DNA of 64,000 bases from Chitinophaga solisilvae (GTDB lineage: Bacteria > Bacteroidota > Bacteroidia > Chitinophagales > Chitinophagaceae), in the NCBI RefSeq assembly GCF_009928525.1, contig NZ_JAABOK010000009.1, positions 62,001 through 126,000 of the forward strand, given 5' to 3'. The notes under the pieces were generated by a model, which did no database searches, was not told where the DNA came from, and was given only the letters and a program-made list of their open reading frames with translations. Positions 27,413-36,389 of the stretch are shown here, piece after piece (the stretch's first letter is position 1; the number at the start of each line of letters is the position of its first letter). The translations under genes were made by a program, and so were the position numbers.

Positions 27413-28093
27413 ATGAAAATCTTAGTCATCGAGGATGAAGAACGCGTCGGCGCCCTGATCCGCCGTGGTCTGGAAGAACAAGGCTATACGGTAACACTGG
27501 CATGGGATGGCGAAGCGGGCCTCAAGCTGGCGCTGGGAGGAGGCTTCGATCTGATCATTACAGATATTGTATTGCCGCGTATCAATGGGCTGGAGGTGAG
27601 CCGCGCCATCCGTGAGGCGATGCCGGATATTCCGGTGCTGATGCTCACTGCACTGGGAACTACAGATGATAAGGTAGAAGGTTTTGATGCAGGTGCAGAT
27701 GATTACCTGGTGAAGCCGTTTGATTTAAGAGAGCTGCTGGTGCGTATCCGCGCATTGCTGAAAAGAAACAGCGGCACAGTAGCGCCGCAGCAGACAGTAC
27801 TGAAGTATGCAGATCTGGAAATGAACCTGCAAACGAAAAGCGTTACCCGCAACGGTACTGATATTCATCTCACCCCAAAGGAATTCAGGCTGCTGGAATA
27901 TATGCTGCATAATAAAGAGCGCGTATTGTCAAGAACAGAGATTGCAGAGAATGTCTGGGATACTCATTTTGATACCGGCACCAATTTTATTGATGTGTAT
28001 ATTAACTATCTCCGTAAAAAAGTAGATAAGGCATTTGAAGTAAAACTGATCCATACCAAACCAGGTATGGGATTCATTTTTAAAGCAGGCTAG
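27413..28093 (+). CDS. OmpR-family response regulator
   Basis: The 226-residue protein has a receiver domain (1-115; acidic pair E7/D8, phospho-acceptor D51 in IITDIVLPRINGLE, K in DDYLVKPFD) and a winged-helix DNA-binding domain (about 128-224, LTPKEFRLLEYMLHNKERVLSR partly quoted: LTPKEFRLLEY). It resembles CusR/QseB-type regulators. The kinase gene follows two bases after its stop, then the RND efflux operon. It is the likely binder of the four 11-base direct repeats at 29474-29512. Confidence 0.93.
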   Translation: MKILVIEDEERVGALIRRGLEEQGYTVTLAWDGEAGLKLALGGGFDLIITDIVLPRINGLEVSRAIREAMPDIPVLMLTALGTTDDKVEGFDAGADDYLVKPFDLRELLVRIRALLKRNSGTVAPQQTVLKYADLEMNLQTKSVTRNGTDIHLTPKEFRLLEYMLHNKERVLSRTEIAENVWDTHFDTGTNFIDVYINYLRKKVDKAFEVKLIHTKPGMGFIFKAG

Positions 28094-28095
28094 TC

Positions 28096-29466
28096 ATGAA
28101 GATCCGCACCCGGCTCACCTTACTGTTTACTGGTATGACAGCAGCGCTGCTGCTGCTCTTCGCTTCGGTTGTCTATTTTTCCTTTTCACAGGACAGGGAG
28201 GAAGAGTATTACAAGAACCTGCGGCAGCAGGCCGTTACCAAAGCCAATCTGCTGCTGGACGCAAAGGTCAGCCCGCAGGTGCTGCAGCTGATCTATAAAA
28301 ATGCTTCCGGTTCCAGCTCCCAGGAAGAAGTAGCGATCTATGATACCGCTTTCCACCTGTTATATCATGATGCCGTGGAAATAGACAAGGTGAAGGAAAC
28401 CCGTACCATGATCCGGGAAATTGCCGAAAACGGACAAATATCCTTTCATACCGGGCAGCTGCAGGTAGTGGGATTCCTGTACGCACATAACGGAAACGAC
28501 TATATTATTACAGCCGCCGCGCAGGATGAATACGGATTGTTCCAACTGCACAACCTGCTGTGGACGCTGGTAGGCGCATTTTTTACCGCGGTGGTGCTGG
28601 TATTCCTCGTCGGGCAGTTCTTTGCCCGGCAGGCGCTGAAGCCCGTATCGGATATGGTGGATGAGGTGGAAGAAATCACCGCGACCAACCTGGACCTGCG
28701 CCTGAAAAATGATAGTAAGGATGAAATAGGTGAACTGGCGGTTACCTTCAATGCTATGCTGGACCGCCTGGAGCAGTCGTTCGATGCGCAGAAGCAGTTT
28801 GTATCCAATATCTCCCATGAACTGCGTACGCCCTTAACCGCTATGATGGCTGAGCTGGAAATCACCGCCTCGCGGGAGCGCCCGGCGGAAGAATACCGGC
28901 AGTCCATGCGCCATGCCATTACCGACGCGCAACAGCTGGTGAAGCTCTCCAACAGCCTGCTGGACCTGGCCAAAGCCAGCTACGACCCCTCTGAAATACA
29001 TTTCCGCGAAGTGCGGCTCGATGAAATTATCATGGATGCCCGCCGGGACATACTGCAGGCCCACCCGGAATACAAAATCAGTATTGTCATGGAAGAGGCA
29101 AATGACGATAGCGATGATGACCTGATCTCTGTTACCGGTAACGAATACCTGCTGAAAGTAGCTTTCATCAACCTCATGGAAAATGGGTGCAAGTTTTCCC
29201 ATCCGCCGGAAACCACTGTTACGCTTACCTGGTTCAAAGGGCATACTATCCTGCGTTTTGCAGATGAAGGAATAGGAATGGAGAAAGAAGACCTCCCGCA
29301 TATCTTCGATCCTTTTTACCGCGGCCGCAACCACCGCTTTGTAGATGGCAACGGTATCGGCCTGTCGCTGGCCATGAAGATAGTCCGCCTGCACCGGGGT
29401 AATATCAGCGTTGCCTCTAAACCTGGCCAGGGGACCGTGTTTACGGTAGAACTCCCACATGTCTGA
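28096..29466 (+). CDS. Sensor histidine kinase
   Basis: The 456-residue membrane kinase has two helices (about 8-28 and 152-172) flanking a periplasmic sensor of about 120 residues. A HAMP domain follows (about 175-228), then HisKA with SHELRTPLTAMMAE around residue 240, and HATPase_c with N-box LMENGCKFSHP, G1 FADEGIGMEKEDLPHIFDPF and G2 GNGIGLSLAMKIV. It should phosphorylate the regulator encoded two bases upstream. The signal is probably a metal or an envelope stress, judged only from the efflux genes downstream. Confidence 0.92.
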   Translation: MKIRTRLTLLFTGMTAALLLLFASVVYFSFSQDREEEYYKNLRQQAVTKANLLLDAKVSPQVLQLIYKNASGSSSQEEVAIYDTAFHLLYHDAVEIDKVKETRTMIREIAENGQISFHTGQLQVVGFLYAHNGNDYIITAAAQDEYGLFQLHNLLWTLVGAFFTAVVLVFLVGQFFARQALKPVSDMVDEVEEITATNLDLRLKNDSKDEIGELAVTFNAMLDRLEQSFDAQKQFVSNISHELRTPLTAMMAELEITASRERPAEEYRQSMRHAITDAQQLVKLSNSLLDLAKASYDPSEIHFREVRLDEIIMDARRDILQAHPEYKISIVMEEANDDSDDDLISVTGNEYLLKVAFINLMENGCKFSHPPETTVTLTWFKGHTILRFADEGIGMEKEDLPHIFDPFYRGRNHRFVDGNGIGLSLAMKIVRLHRGNISVASKPGQGTVFTVELPHV

Positions 29467-29473
29467 TCCCGCA

Positions 29474-29512
29474 TTCTAATAGATTTCTAATAGCATTCTA
29501 AAAGCTCTCTAA
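29474..29512 (+). promoter_or_regulatory. Four 11-base direct repeats, probable response-regulator site
   Basis: TTCTAA occurs at 29474, 29485 and 29496 and CTCTAA at 29507, each exactly 11 bases after the previous one. The array lies where a -33 box would be expected, just upstream of TACCTTTG (29536-29543). OmpR/PhoB-family regulators bind such tandem half-sites on one DNA face, so activation of the RND operon by the adjacent regulator is inferred. Confidence 0.65.
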
Positions 29513-29535
29513 CGGCTTCCCCGGCAGGCCGGATT

Positions 29536-29543
29536 TACCTTTG
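29536..29543 (+). promoter_or_regulatory. -7 element of the RND efflux operon
   Basis: TACCTTTG fits the -7 consensus and lies 45 bases before the adaptor ATG at 29589. No TTTG is present at the -33 position; the direct-repeat array ends 23 bases upstream of it, which suits an activator-dependent promoter. Confidence 0.6.
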
Positions 29544-29588
29544 CGGCAGTTATGGCGGTATAGCTGTAACGGATACACGAAAAATTTT

Positions 29589-30701
29589 ATGGCGATGAAA
29601 ACAATGACTGTTGCCTGCTGGGTGATGCTGATAACGGCGTCCTGCCAGCATCCCGGACCTGCAAAGGAAGAAACCCCGTTTGAGCTGAGGGGAGATACCA
29701 TACTGGTGCCTCCCGGCTCGCCACTGTCGCAGAAAATACGGCTGTTCACCGTTGCGGCCGTACCCTATCACCTGGAACTGCTCTCCGCAGGCGTGGTCAA
29801 AGCCATCCCCAACAACTATGCAGAGATAGCCCCGCCTTTCGCCGGCAGGGTCATAAAATCGTATATGCGTTTGGGTGAGGAAGTGCAGGAAGGAGCGCCG
29901 CTGTTTGCCATTTCATCTCCCGACTTCTTTACGGCGCAGAAAGCATACTTCCAGGCGCAGCAGCTATGGCAGCAGGCAACCACTGCACAACGCCGGCAGC
30001 AGGACCTCATGGAACACGGTGTAGGCGCTGCCCGCGACCTCGACGAAGCCAATACCAACCTGGCAGTACAACGTAAGGAGTTTGAAAATGCTGCCGCTGC
30101 CCTGAAGGTGTTCAACGTAGATCCGCAGCACCAGGTGCTGGGGCAGCCTCTCATTATCCGCGCGCCGCTCAGCGGGGAAGTCATCAGCAATAAACTGGTT
30201 ACCGGCCAGTTCCTGGCCGCAGAAGCCGGCCCGGTGGCTGTAGTAGCCCGGCTCTCACAGGTATGGATTGCCGGTCAGGTAAAAGAAAAAGACCTCCGCT
30301 TTATCCATGAAGGCGATATGGTTAAAATGGAAGTAGCTGCATTACCGGATACCGCCCTGCCGGGAAAAGTATTTCATATCAGCCGGGTGATAGATGAAGC
30401 CACCCGCGCCGCTGAAGTGCTGATGCTGTGCGATAACCCCCGCCGCCAGCTGAAACCGGGCATGTACGCCAGCGTACACTTTATGGACCCGCAGGAAAAA
30501 GTAATATCCGTGCCTGCAAAGGCAGTGATGCAGGAAAATAACAGCGGTTACGTATTTGTAGCTGCCGGCGAAGGAAAATATATACGCCGCCAGGTGGCTA
30601 CAGGCGAGACTTTCAGCAATCAGCTGCTCATCACAGCCGGACTGCACCCCGGCGAAAAAATTATCGGCGATGGCGCCTTCTATCTCTCAGCAGCAAAATA
30701 A
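29589..30701 (+). CDS. RND efflux periplasmic adaptor lipoprotein (CusB/CzcB type)
   Basis: The 370-residue adaptor links the RND pump to its outer-membrane channel. The signal sequence ends in a lipobox, ITASC, so it is probably lipidated. Barrel-sandwich halves are visible around IAPPFAGRVIKSYMRLGEEV and IIRAPLSGEVISNKLVTGQ (partly quoted), separated by an alpha-helical hairpin (about 110-165). A beta-barrel domain follows with LKPGMYASVHF and VPAKAVMQENNSGYVF. An ATG at 29541 extends the frame, but the ATG at 29589 (or 29595) gives the clean lipoprotein signal. Confidence 0.9.
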   Translation: MAMKTMTVACWVMLITASCQHPGPAKEETPFELRGDTILVPPGSPLSQKIRLFTVAAVPYHLELLSAGVVKAIPNNYAEIAPPFAGRVIKSYMRLGEEVQEGAPLFAISSPDFFTAQKAYFQAQQLWQQATTAQRRQQDLMEHGVGAARDLDEANTNLAVQRKEFENAAAALKVFNVDPQHQVLGQPLIIRAPLSGEVISNKLVTGQFLAAEAGPVAVVARLSQVWIAGQVKEKDLRFIHEGDMVKMEVAALPDTALPGKVFHISRVIDEATRAAEVLMLCDNPRRQLKPGMYASVHFMDPQEKVISVPAKAVMQENNSGYVFVAAGEGKYIRRQVATGETFSNQLLITAGLHPGEKIIGDGAFYLSAAK

Positions 30702-30710
30702 AACCGGCTC

Positions 30711-33700
30711 ATGAAAAAACTGATCTCCACTGCCATCCATCAACGGTGGCTGTTTATATGTCTGTTCGCACTACTGGCGGCAGGCGGCTATTACTGCTGG
30801 ACACAGCTGTCTGTAGAAGCATACCCCGACATTGCCGATGTTACCTCTCAGGTGGTAACACAGGTGCCCGGCCTGGCCGCAGAAGAAGTGGAACAGCAGA
30901 TCACCATTCCGCTGGAACGCGCCCTCAACGGTATGCCCGGTATGCATGTCATGCGCTCCCGATCTACCTTCGGCCTGTCCATGATTACCATGGTATTCGC
31001 CGACGGTGTGGATGACTACTGGGCACGGCAGCGCATCCGGGAAAGACTGGAAGAAACAGACCTGCCCTATGGCGCCAAACCCGGTCTGGACCCGCTGACA
31101 TCGCCGGTAGGAGAAATCTACCGCTACATCATAGAAAGCGATTCCTCCGACCTCCGCACCCTGACTGACCTGCAGAACTGGGTAATCATTCCGCGCATCA
31201 AACAGGTGACCGGCGTAGCCGATGTAACCAATTTCGGTGGTATCACCACCCAATACCAGGTGGAGCTGGACCCTCAGAAGATGGAGCAGTATCATCTGCC
31301 CCTCAGCACCGTTACCGGCGCTATTGCCAGCAATAACGCCAACAGCGGCGGCAGTATCCTGGAGCGTGGGGATCTGGGGTATGTAGTGCGTGGTATCGGC
31401 ATGATGAAATCACTGAATGACATCGGGCAGACCGTTGTACAGACGCAGAACGGCGTACCGATTTTTCTCCGCGACATCGGCCGCCTGCGCTACGGCAACC
31501 TGGAAAGGAAAGGCGTGCTGGGATTTACAGACCATCAGCGTAATTACAGCGAAAGCATCGAAGGTATCGTGCTGCTGCTGAAAGGACAGAACCCCTCCCG
31601 CGTCCTGAAAGGCGTGCAGGAAGCCGTGCAGGAGCTGAACAACGGCCTGCTGCCGCCCGGCGTGAAAATTCATCCCTTCCTGGACAGAACATCGCTGGTA
31701 GATACTACCCTGAATACGGTCACGCATACACTCCTGGAAGGTATGGCGCTGGTAATGCTGGTGCTGATACTCTTCCTCGGCAGCTGGCGCGCCGCCTTAC
31801 TGGTAGCAGTCACCATCCCGCTCAGTCTCCTTTTTGCCTTTGTAGGCATGTATTTCACCAACATCCCCGCCAACCTGTTATCACTGGGTGCTATCGACTT
31901 CGGTATCATCGTGGACGGCGCTATTGTAATGATGGAAACCATGTTACGGCAGCGGGAAGATCACCCCAAAGAAATGCTGGAAGAATCTTCCTTTGCTGAT
32001 AAAGCCATTGCTGTGGCCCGTCCGGTGTTCTTCGCCACGCTCATCATTATTACGGCCTATCTTCCCCTGTTTGCTTTTGAAAGAGTAGAGAAGAAGTTGT
32101 TCACACCGATGGCCTTTACCGTAGGGTATGCCCTCTTCGGGGCGCTGGCAGTGGCTTTGCTGCTGATACCCGGACTGGCGTATATGCTTTACCGTAAGCC
32201 GAAGAAAATTTTTCACAACCGCTGGCTGGAAAAGCTAACGGAGATGTACCAACGTCGTATGGAGAAAATCATGCAGCGCCCGAAGCGGGTGTTTGTACCG
32301 CTGGGATGCATATTGCTGGCAGCCGTAGGACTGACCGTTACTGTAGGCAAAGACTTCCTGCCGCCGCTGGATGAAGGTTCCATCTGGCTGCAGGTACAGC
32401 TGCCGCCGGGCGTTTCGCTGCCCAAAGCCCGCGAAATGGCGGACACCCTGCGGGCACGCACCTTGCGCCATCCGGAAGTGACGTATATGATGACGCAGAC
32501 CGGCCGCAATGATGACGGCACGGATCCGTTCACACCTTCGCATTACGAATGTTCCATCGGACTGCTGTCCTATAAGCAGTGGCCGCACGGCAGAACAAAG
32601 CAGGACCTCATCAGCGAACTGGCCGCAGAATACGCCACTATGCCGGGGTATACGGTAGGCTTCTCCCAGCCGATGATAGACGGGGTGATGGATAAAATAG
32701 CCGGTGCGCATAGTGAGCTGGTCGTGAAAGTTTTCGGAGATGATTTCCGCGAAACCAGAAGGGTGGCGGATGCGGTGCTGACTACCCTGCGGACAGTTCC
32801 CGGCGCCGCAGACCTGGCCATAGATCAGGAGCCGCCGTTACCGCAGCTGCAGATACGCGTGGACCGCAGTGCCATAGCGCGCTACGGGCTCAATATTTCA
32901 GATGTAGCCGAACTGATAGAAATAGCTATCGGCGGAAAGGCTGTGTCACAGGTATTTACAGGCAACCGCGTATATGATATCAGCTGCCGCTATATAGCTG
33001 ATGCCCGCAATACGCCGGAGAAAATCGGTAACCTCATGCTCACTACCCCCGATGGTGTAAAAATTCCGCTGTCGCAGGTAGCCAACGTGCAGCTGGCTAC
33101 CGGGGAGAGCACCATCACACGGGAAATGAGCCGTCGTCATCTGACAGTACGCCTCAACCTGCGTGGTACAGATCTCACCACCTTCCTGCAGGCAGCACAG
33201 GCAAAAATAGCGCACGAAGTAAGTTACAATAAAGCACATACCACTATCGCCTGGGGCGGGCAATTCGAGAATAAAAACCGTGCCTACAGCCGGCTGGCAG
33301 TGATAGTGCCCGTAGCGCTGGCGCTGATGTTTATCCTGCTGTACAGCGCCTTCGGCGTATTCCGGCAGGCCGCGCTGATATTGTCTATTGTGCCGCTGGC
33401 TTTATTCGGGGGCATGCTGGCGCTGAATGTACGGGGTATGACCCTGAATGTATCTTCTGCCGTGGGTTTCATCGCTTTGTTTGGCGTAGCCATTCAGAAT
33501 GGCGTTATCATGGTATCGCATATGAACAGTCTGCGGCAGCAGGCAGTATCGCTGAAGGATACCGTCATACAGGCTGCGAGGGATCGCTTCCGGCCGGTAC
33601 TGATGACTGCCACCGTCGCCATGTTAGGTTTGTTGCCCGCATCGCTGGCCACAGGCATAGGCTCCGACGTACAGCGCCCGCTGGCCACCGTTATTGTATA

Positions 33701-33791
33701 CGGGTTGCTATGCTCTACGCTGATTACCTTATACGCTTTGCCTGCCCTGTATTATCTCACCGAAAAAAAAGCGGCTGATGAAAAGAAATAA
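30711..33791 (+). CDS. Heavy-metal-efflux-type RND permease (CusA/CzcA family)
   Basis: The 1026-residue inner-membrane pump is of normal RND length with 12 expected helices. It has two large periplasmic loops (about 35-330 and 560-855). The HME-family segment GAIDFGIIVDGAIVMMETM (about 395-413) in helix 4 replaces the DD motif of drug pumps. PDIADVTSQVVTQVPGLA near the N-terminus and SPVGEIYRYIIES are further family marks. Divalent cation export is the family role; which metal cannot be said. It starts 9 bases after the adaptor gene, and its end overlaps the channel gene by 14 bases. Confidence 0.92.
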   Translation: MKKLISTAIHQRWLFICLFALLAAGGYYCWTQLSVEAYPDIADVTSQVVTQVPGLAAEEVEQQITIPLERALNGMPGMHVMRSRSTFGLSMITMVFADGVDDYWARQRIRERLEETDLPYGAKPGLDPLTSPVGEIYRYIIESDSSDLRTLTDLQNWVIIPRIKQVTGVADVTNFGGITTQYQVELDPQKMEQYHLPLSTVTGAIASNNANSGGSILERGDLGYVVRGIGMMKSLNDIGQTVVQTQNGVPIFLRDIGRLRYGNLERKGVLGFTDHQRNYSESIEGIVLLLKGQNPSRVLKGVQEAVQELNNGLLPPGVKIHPFLDRTSLVDTTLNTVTHTLLEGMALVMLVLILFLGSWRAALLVAVTIPLSLLFAFVGMYFTNIPANLLSLGAIDFGIIVDGAIVMMETMLRQREDHPKEMLEESSFADKAIAVARPVFFATLIIITAYLPLFAFERVEKKLFTPMAFTVGYALFGALAVALLLIPGLAYMLYRKPKKIFHNRWLEKLTEMYQRRMEKIMQRPKRVFVPLGCILLAAVGLTVTVGKDFLPPLDEGSIWLQVQLPPGVSLPKAREMADTLRARTLRHPEVTYMMTQTGRNDDGTDPFTPSHYECSIGLLSYKQWPHGRTKQDLISELAAEYATMPGYTVGFSQPMIDGVMDKIAGAHSELVVKVFGDDFRETRRVADAVLTTLRTVPGAADLAIDQEPPLPQLQIRVDRSAIARYGLNISDVAELIEIAIGGKAVSQVFTGNRVYDISCRYIADARNTPEKIGNLMLTTPDGVKIPLSQVANVQLATGESTITREMSRRHLTVRLNLRGTDLTTFLQAAQAKIAHEVSYNKAHTTIAWGGQFENKNRAYSRLAVIVPVALALMFILLYSAFGVFRQAALILSIVPLALFGGMLALNVRGMTLNVSSAVGFIALFGVAIQNGVIMVSHMNSLRQQAVSLKDTVIQAARDRFRPVLMTATVAMLGLLPASLATGIGSDVQRPLATVIVYGLLCSTLITLYALPALYYLTEKKAADEKK

Positions 33792-35052
33792 TTTCAGAAT
33801 GATGATATACCTGCTGCCGCTGCTGCTGCGTAGCGTAACGCTGCCGGCGCAGGACTCCCTGCTGCATTTCAATACTTTTCTCTCCGCTGTAGGACAGCAT
33901 AACCTGGGATATGCAGCAGAGAAATTCAATACTGGCATCGCCGCTGCAAAAGTACTCAGTGCGAAAGTCTTCCCCGATCCGGAACTGAATATGGGCGTAT
34001 TTGATAACGGACAACGGCGTATGCAGCTGGGATACGGCTTCAATGCGGGTCTGGGCTATACGCTGGAGCTGGGCGGCAAGCGCCGCGCCCGCATCAGCCT
34101 GGCCCGCAGCGAGCAGGAACTCACCCGCTACCTGCTGGAAGATTATTTCCGGAACCTCCGGGCAGATGCTACCCTGGCCTTTTTGCAGGCCATGCAACAG
34201 CAACGGCTGCACGAAGTTAAACAGCAGGCCTACGAGTTCATGCGCGCCCTCGCTGCTGCGGACTCTATCCGTTTCCGCGCCGGCATGATAACGGAAACGG
34301 ATGCACGGCAGTCAGCCATCGAAGCCGGACTGTTACTCAACGAAGCCTACGGCGCCACTGCAGACATGCAGAACGCCAGGCTGCAGCTGAATCTCTTGCT
34401 GGGCCGCTTCAGCGGAGATGCCACGCTCGCCGTACAGGGCGATTTCTCCCGCTTCACCCGCAGCTTCTCCCTGCCACAACTCATTACTGAAGCACAAAAC
34501 AGCCGCGCAGATCTGCTCGCCGCCCTGCAGCAGCAGGATGTTTCAAGGAAAAACCTGCAGCTGGCGAAAGCATCCAGGGCTATTGACCTGGGCCTGAACC
34601 TGGGGATAAACAACGTGTCGGTAGTAACTAACGTTGTCGCCCCTACGCCGTCAATGAATACTGTATCCGCCGGCATCAGCATTCCGCTGAAATTTTCCGC
34701 CCGTAACCAGGGAGAGCTGAAAGCAGCGACCTACGATGTGCAGCAACAGGAGGTCAACGCCAGGCAGGCCCGGTTGCAGATACAGACAGAAGTAACCACC
34801 GCCTGGACCAGCTACCTCGTCGCCGGACAGCAGCTGCGCCAGTTTGATACCGGCCTGCTGGAGCAGGCCCGCAAAGTACTCGACGGCAGGATTTACAGTT
34901 ACCGCCGCGGAGAAACATCGCTGCTGGAAGTGCTCACCGCACAACGCACCTACAACGATGTGCAGGAACAATATGCAGACAGATTATACCGTCATGCCGC
35001 CGCCCTGGTAGAACTGGAAAGAGCCGCCGCCGTGTGGGATATCGGGTTTTAG
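33778..35052 (+). CDS. TolC-type outer-membrane efflux protein (CzcC/CusC family)
   Basis: The 424-residue protein has a short signal sequence (about 1-22) and two outer-membrane-efflux repeats rich in coiled-coil helices, for example LEQARKVLDGRIYSYRRGETSLLEV near the end (partly: YRRGETSLLEV). It forms the channel of the tripartite pump. Translation is coupled to the permease: its ATG lies inside the last codons of that gene (14-base overlap). No lipobox cysteine is visible. Confidence 0.9.
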   Translation: MKRNNFRMMIYLLPLLLRSVTLPAQDSLLHFNTFLSAVGQHNLGYAAEKFNTGIAAAKVLSAKVFPDPELNMGVFDNGQRRMQLGYGFNAGLGYTLELGGKRRARISLARSEQELTRYLLEDYFRNLRADATLAFLQAMQQQRLHEVKQQAYEFMRALAAADSIRFRAGMITETDARQSAIEAGLLLNEAYGATADMQNARLQLNLLLGRFSGDATLAVQGDFSRFTRSFSLPQLITEAQNSRADLLAALQQQDVSRKNLQLAKASRAIDLGLNLGINNVSVVTNVVAPTPSMNTVSAGISIPLKFSARNQGELKAATYDVQQQEVNARQARLQIQTEVTTAWTSYLVAGQQLRQFDTGLLEQARKVLDGRIYSYRRGETSLLEVLTAQRTYNDVQEQYADRLYRHAAALVELERAAAVWDIGF

Positions 35053-35103
35053 CATGTGGTTATTTGGTTATTTGAGATTTAGTACCTGATAAAGAAGTCA
35101 TTC

Positions 35104-35652
35104 ATGAAAAATATATTGCTACTGCTGGGAGTACTGGTGATTGCCAGCTGTGCTGTTGCACAGGAGAAAACATTTTCTTTCGGTCTGCGTGCCGGTATAC
35201 AGCTGCCACAAACAACAGGAAGAGATAAGGATAGCCTCGGCTATACAAACCATCCGGGATTTACGATCGGTGTGCAGGTTGTTTCACCACTCACCACCGC
35301 CTTTTCCCTGCAACATGATCTGCAGCTGGCCGGCAACAAGGACGAAACCCGCCTGGATCTCTTTCCGGTAAGCGTCGCTTTCACCCTGCAGCGTTTTCAC
35401 CTCGCCGCCGGTCCCTACGCCGCGCTGCTGCTGCGTACCGCCAACTACGGCGCCGGTGCGGCCAACAGTGGCTACGCCGCCAAAAATGATCTGGGATTTA
35501 CTATCAGTACCGGCTATACGATAACGCGGCATCTGAATATCAGCATCAGATATGCCCGCGGTTTTATACCTATGATGGAAAATGCAGGAGAGCAGGAGCA
35601 GCGGAAGGTGTATAGGCAGCAGGTTGGGTTAACGTTAGGTTACCTTTGGTGA
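35104..35652 (+). CDS. Small outer-membrane beta-barrel protein
   Basis: The 182-residue product has a signal sequence (about 1-20, ASCAVAQ) and alternating hydrophobic strands ending in LTLGYLW. The aromatic C-terminus is typical of eight-stranded OmpA/PorT-like barrels of Bacteroidota. It follows the efflux channel gene by 51 bases and may be the last gene of that operon, though a TTATTTGAGATTT repeat lies between. Its function is unknown. The stop codon TGA is one base before palindrome copy 6. Confidence 0.75.
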   Translation: MKNILLLLGVLVIASCAVAQEKTFSFGLRAGIQLPQTTGRDKDSLGYTNHPGFTIGVQVVSPLTTAFSLQHDLQLAGNKDETRLDLFPVSVAFTLQRFHLAAGPYAALLLRTANYGAGAANSGYAAKNDLGFTISTGYTITRHLNISIRYARGFIPMMENAGEQEQRKVYRQQVGLTLGYLW

Positions 35653-35653
35653 T

Positions 35654-35799
35654 AATTACGAATTACGAATTGCGAATTACGAATGTAGAAGCGACGATTA
35701 AAGCGTAGATCTAAGAAGATTTTCCATAATTAATCTCATCAGATCTACGCTTTAATCGTCGCTTCTACATTCGTAATTCGCAATTCGTAATTCGCAATT
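35654..35799. repeat. Stop-codon palindrome, copy 6
   Basis: This palindrome starts one base after the TGA of the barrel gene and ends directly against the stop codon (35800-35802, minus strand) of the convergent lipoprotein gene. It therefore occupies the whole intergenic space. Inner tagaagcgacgattaaagcg is mirrored, and a short unpaired centre lies around 35718-35737. Confidence 0.95.
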
Positions 35800-36282
35800 C
35801 TACTTCAGCAGCCTATCATATTCTTTTTCCACATTCGCAATATCAATATCCGTCACTTTATGACCGTTAAATAACAGTACTTCCCATCCATATTTTTCAT
35901 CCTGAAGATTAATGGTGGTGATGCTGCCGTCTTTCATGCGGAAGGTAATTTTTCCGGTGGTGGCATCTACAATTTTTACGCCTTTGCTGTCAAGGAAAGT
36001 GCGTGAGTCTGTTAAGGCGTTGATGTTATCATCAGCGATAGAGTAGAAGGCTTCTTCTCCGTTTTCTTTTTTCAGTTTTTCCAGTTTGGCGGTATCGGGT
36101 GAATAGAAAACGGCACATGGTTCAGTGATGATGAGATCGCCGGAATTGGCTGCAGTGTTGAAGTTGGTAGCTGCATCCTGTTCAGTCGGCGGTGCGGCGG
36201 CTGTTTGTACTACGTGCTCCTTTTTGGTATGGCATGCCACAAGGAAAAGCATCACGATGGCTAACAGGCCGGGTTGTTTCAT
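35800..36282 (-). CDS. Lipoprotein of unknown function
   Basis: The 160-residue protein has a lipoprotein signal (MKQPGLLAIVMLFLVAC, lipobox L-V-A-C, Cys at about residue 17). A charged globular part follows, with no family I recognise; it contains TGKITFRMKDGSITTINL and KYGWEVLLFNGHKVTDIDI. The frame is open to 36312, but the ATG at 36282 gives the clean signal. It ends at palindrome copy 6. Confidence 0.75.
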   Translation of the reverse strand: MKQPGLLAIVMLFLVACHTKKEHVVQTAAAPPTEQDAATNFNTAANSGDLIITEPCAVFYSPDTAKLEKLKKENGEEAFYSIADDNINALTDSRTFLDSKGVKIVDATTGKITFRMKDGSITTINLQDEKYGWEVLLFNGHKVTDIDIANVEKEYDRLLK

Positions 36283-36322
36283 GGTGTACATGGGTAATAG
36301 TTTGTTTGGCATATTTTAGTTC

Positions 36323-36353
36323 CTTGCGTTGTTGCGGGTAACAACAACGCAAG
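36323..36353 (-). terminator. Perfect 12-base-stem hairpin between the OYE and lipoprotein genes
   Basis: The stem cttgcgttgttg / caacaacgcaag encloses a seven-base loop. It lies 37 bases after the stop of the old yellow enzyme gene (minus strand) and 41 bases before the lipoprotein start. No strong U-tract follows on either strand, so termination is likely but not certain; it could also be an attenuating or stabilising structure. Confidence 0.45.
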
Positions 36354-36389
36354 CCTGTAAAGATAACTAAAAAATGACAGGAACCATCA

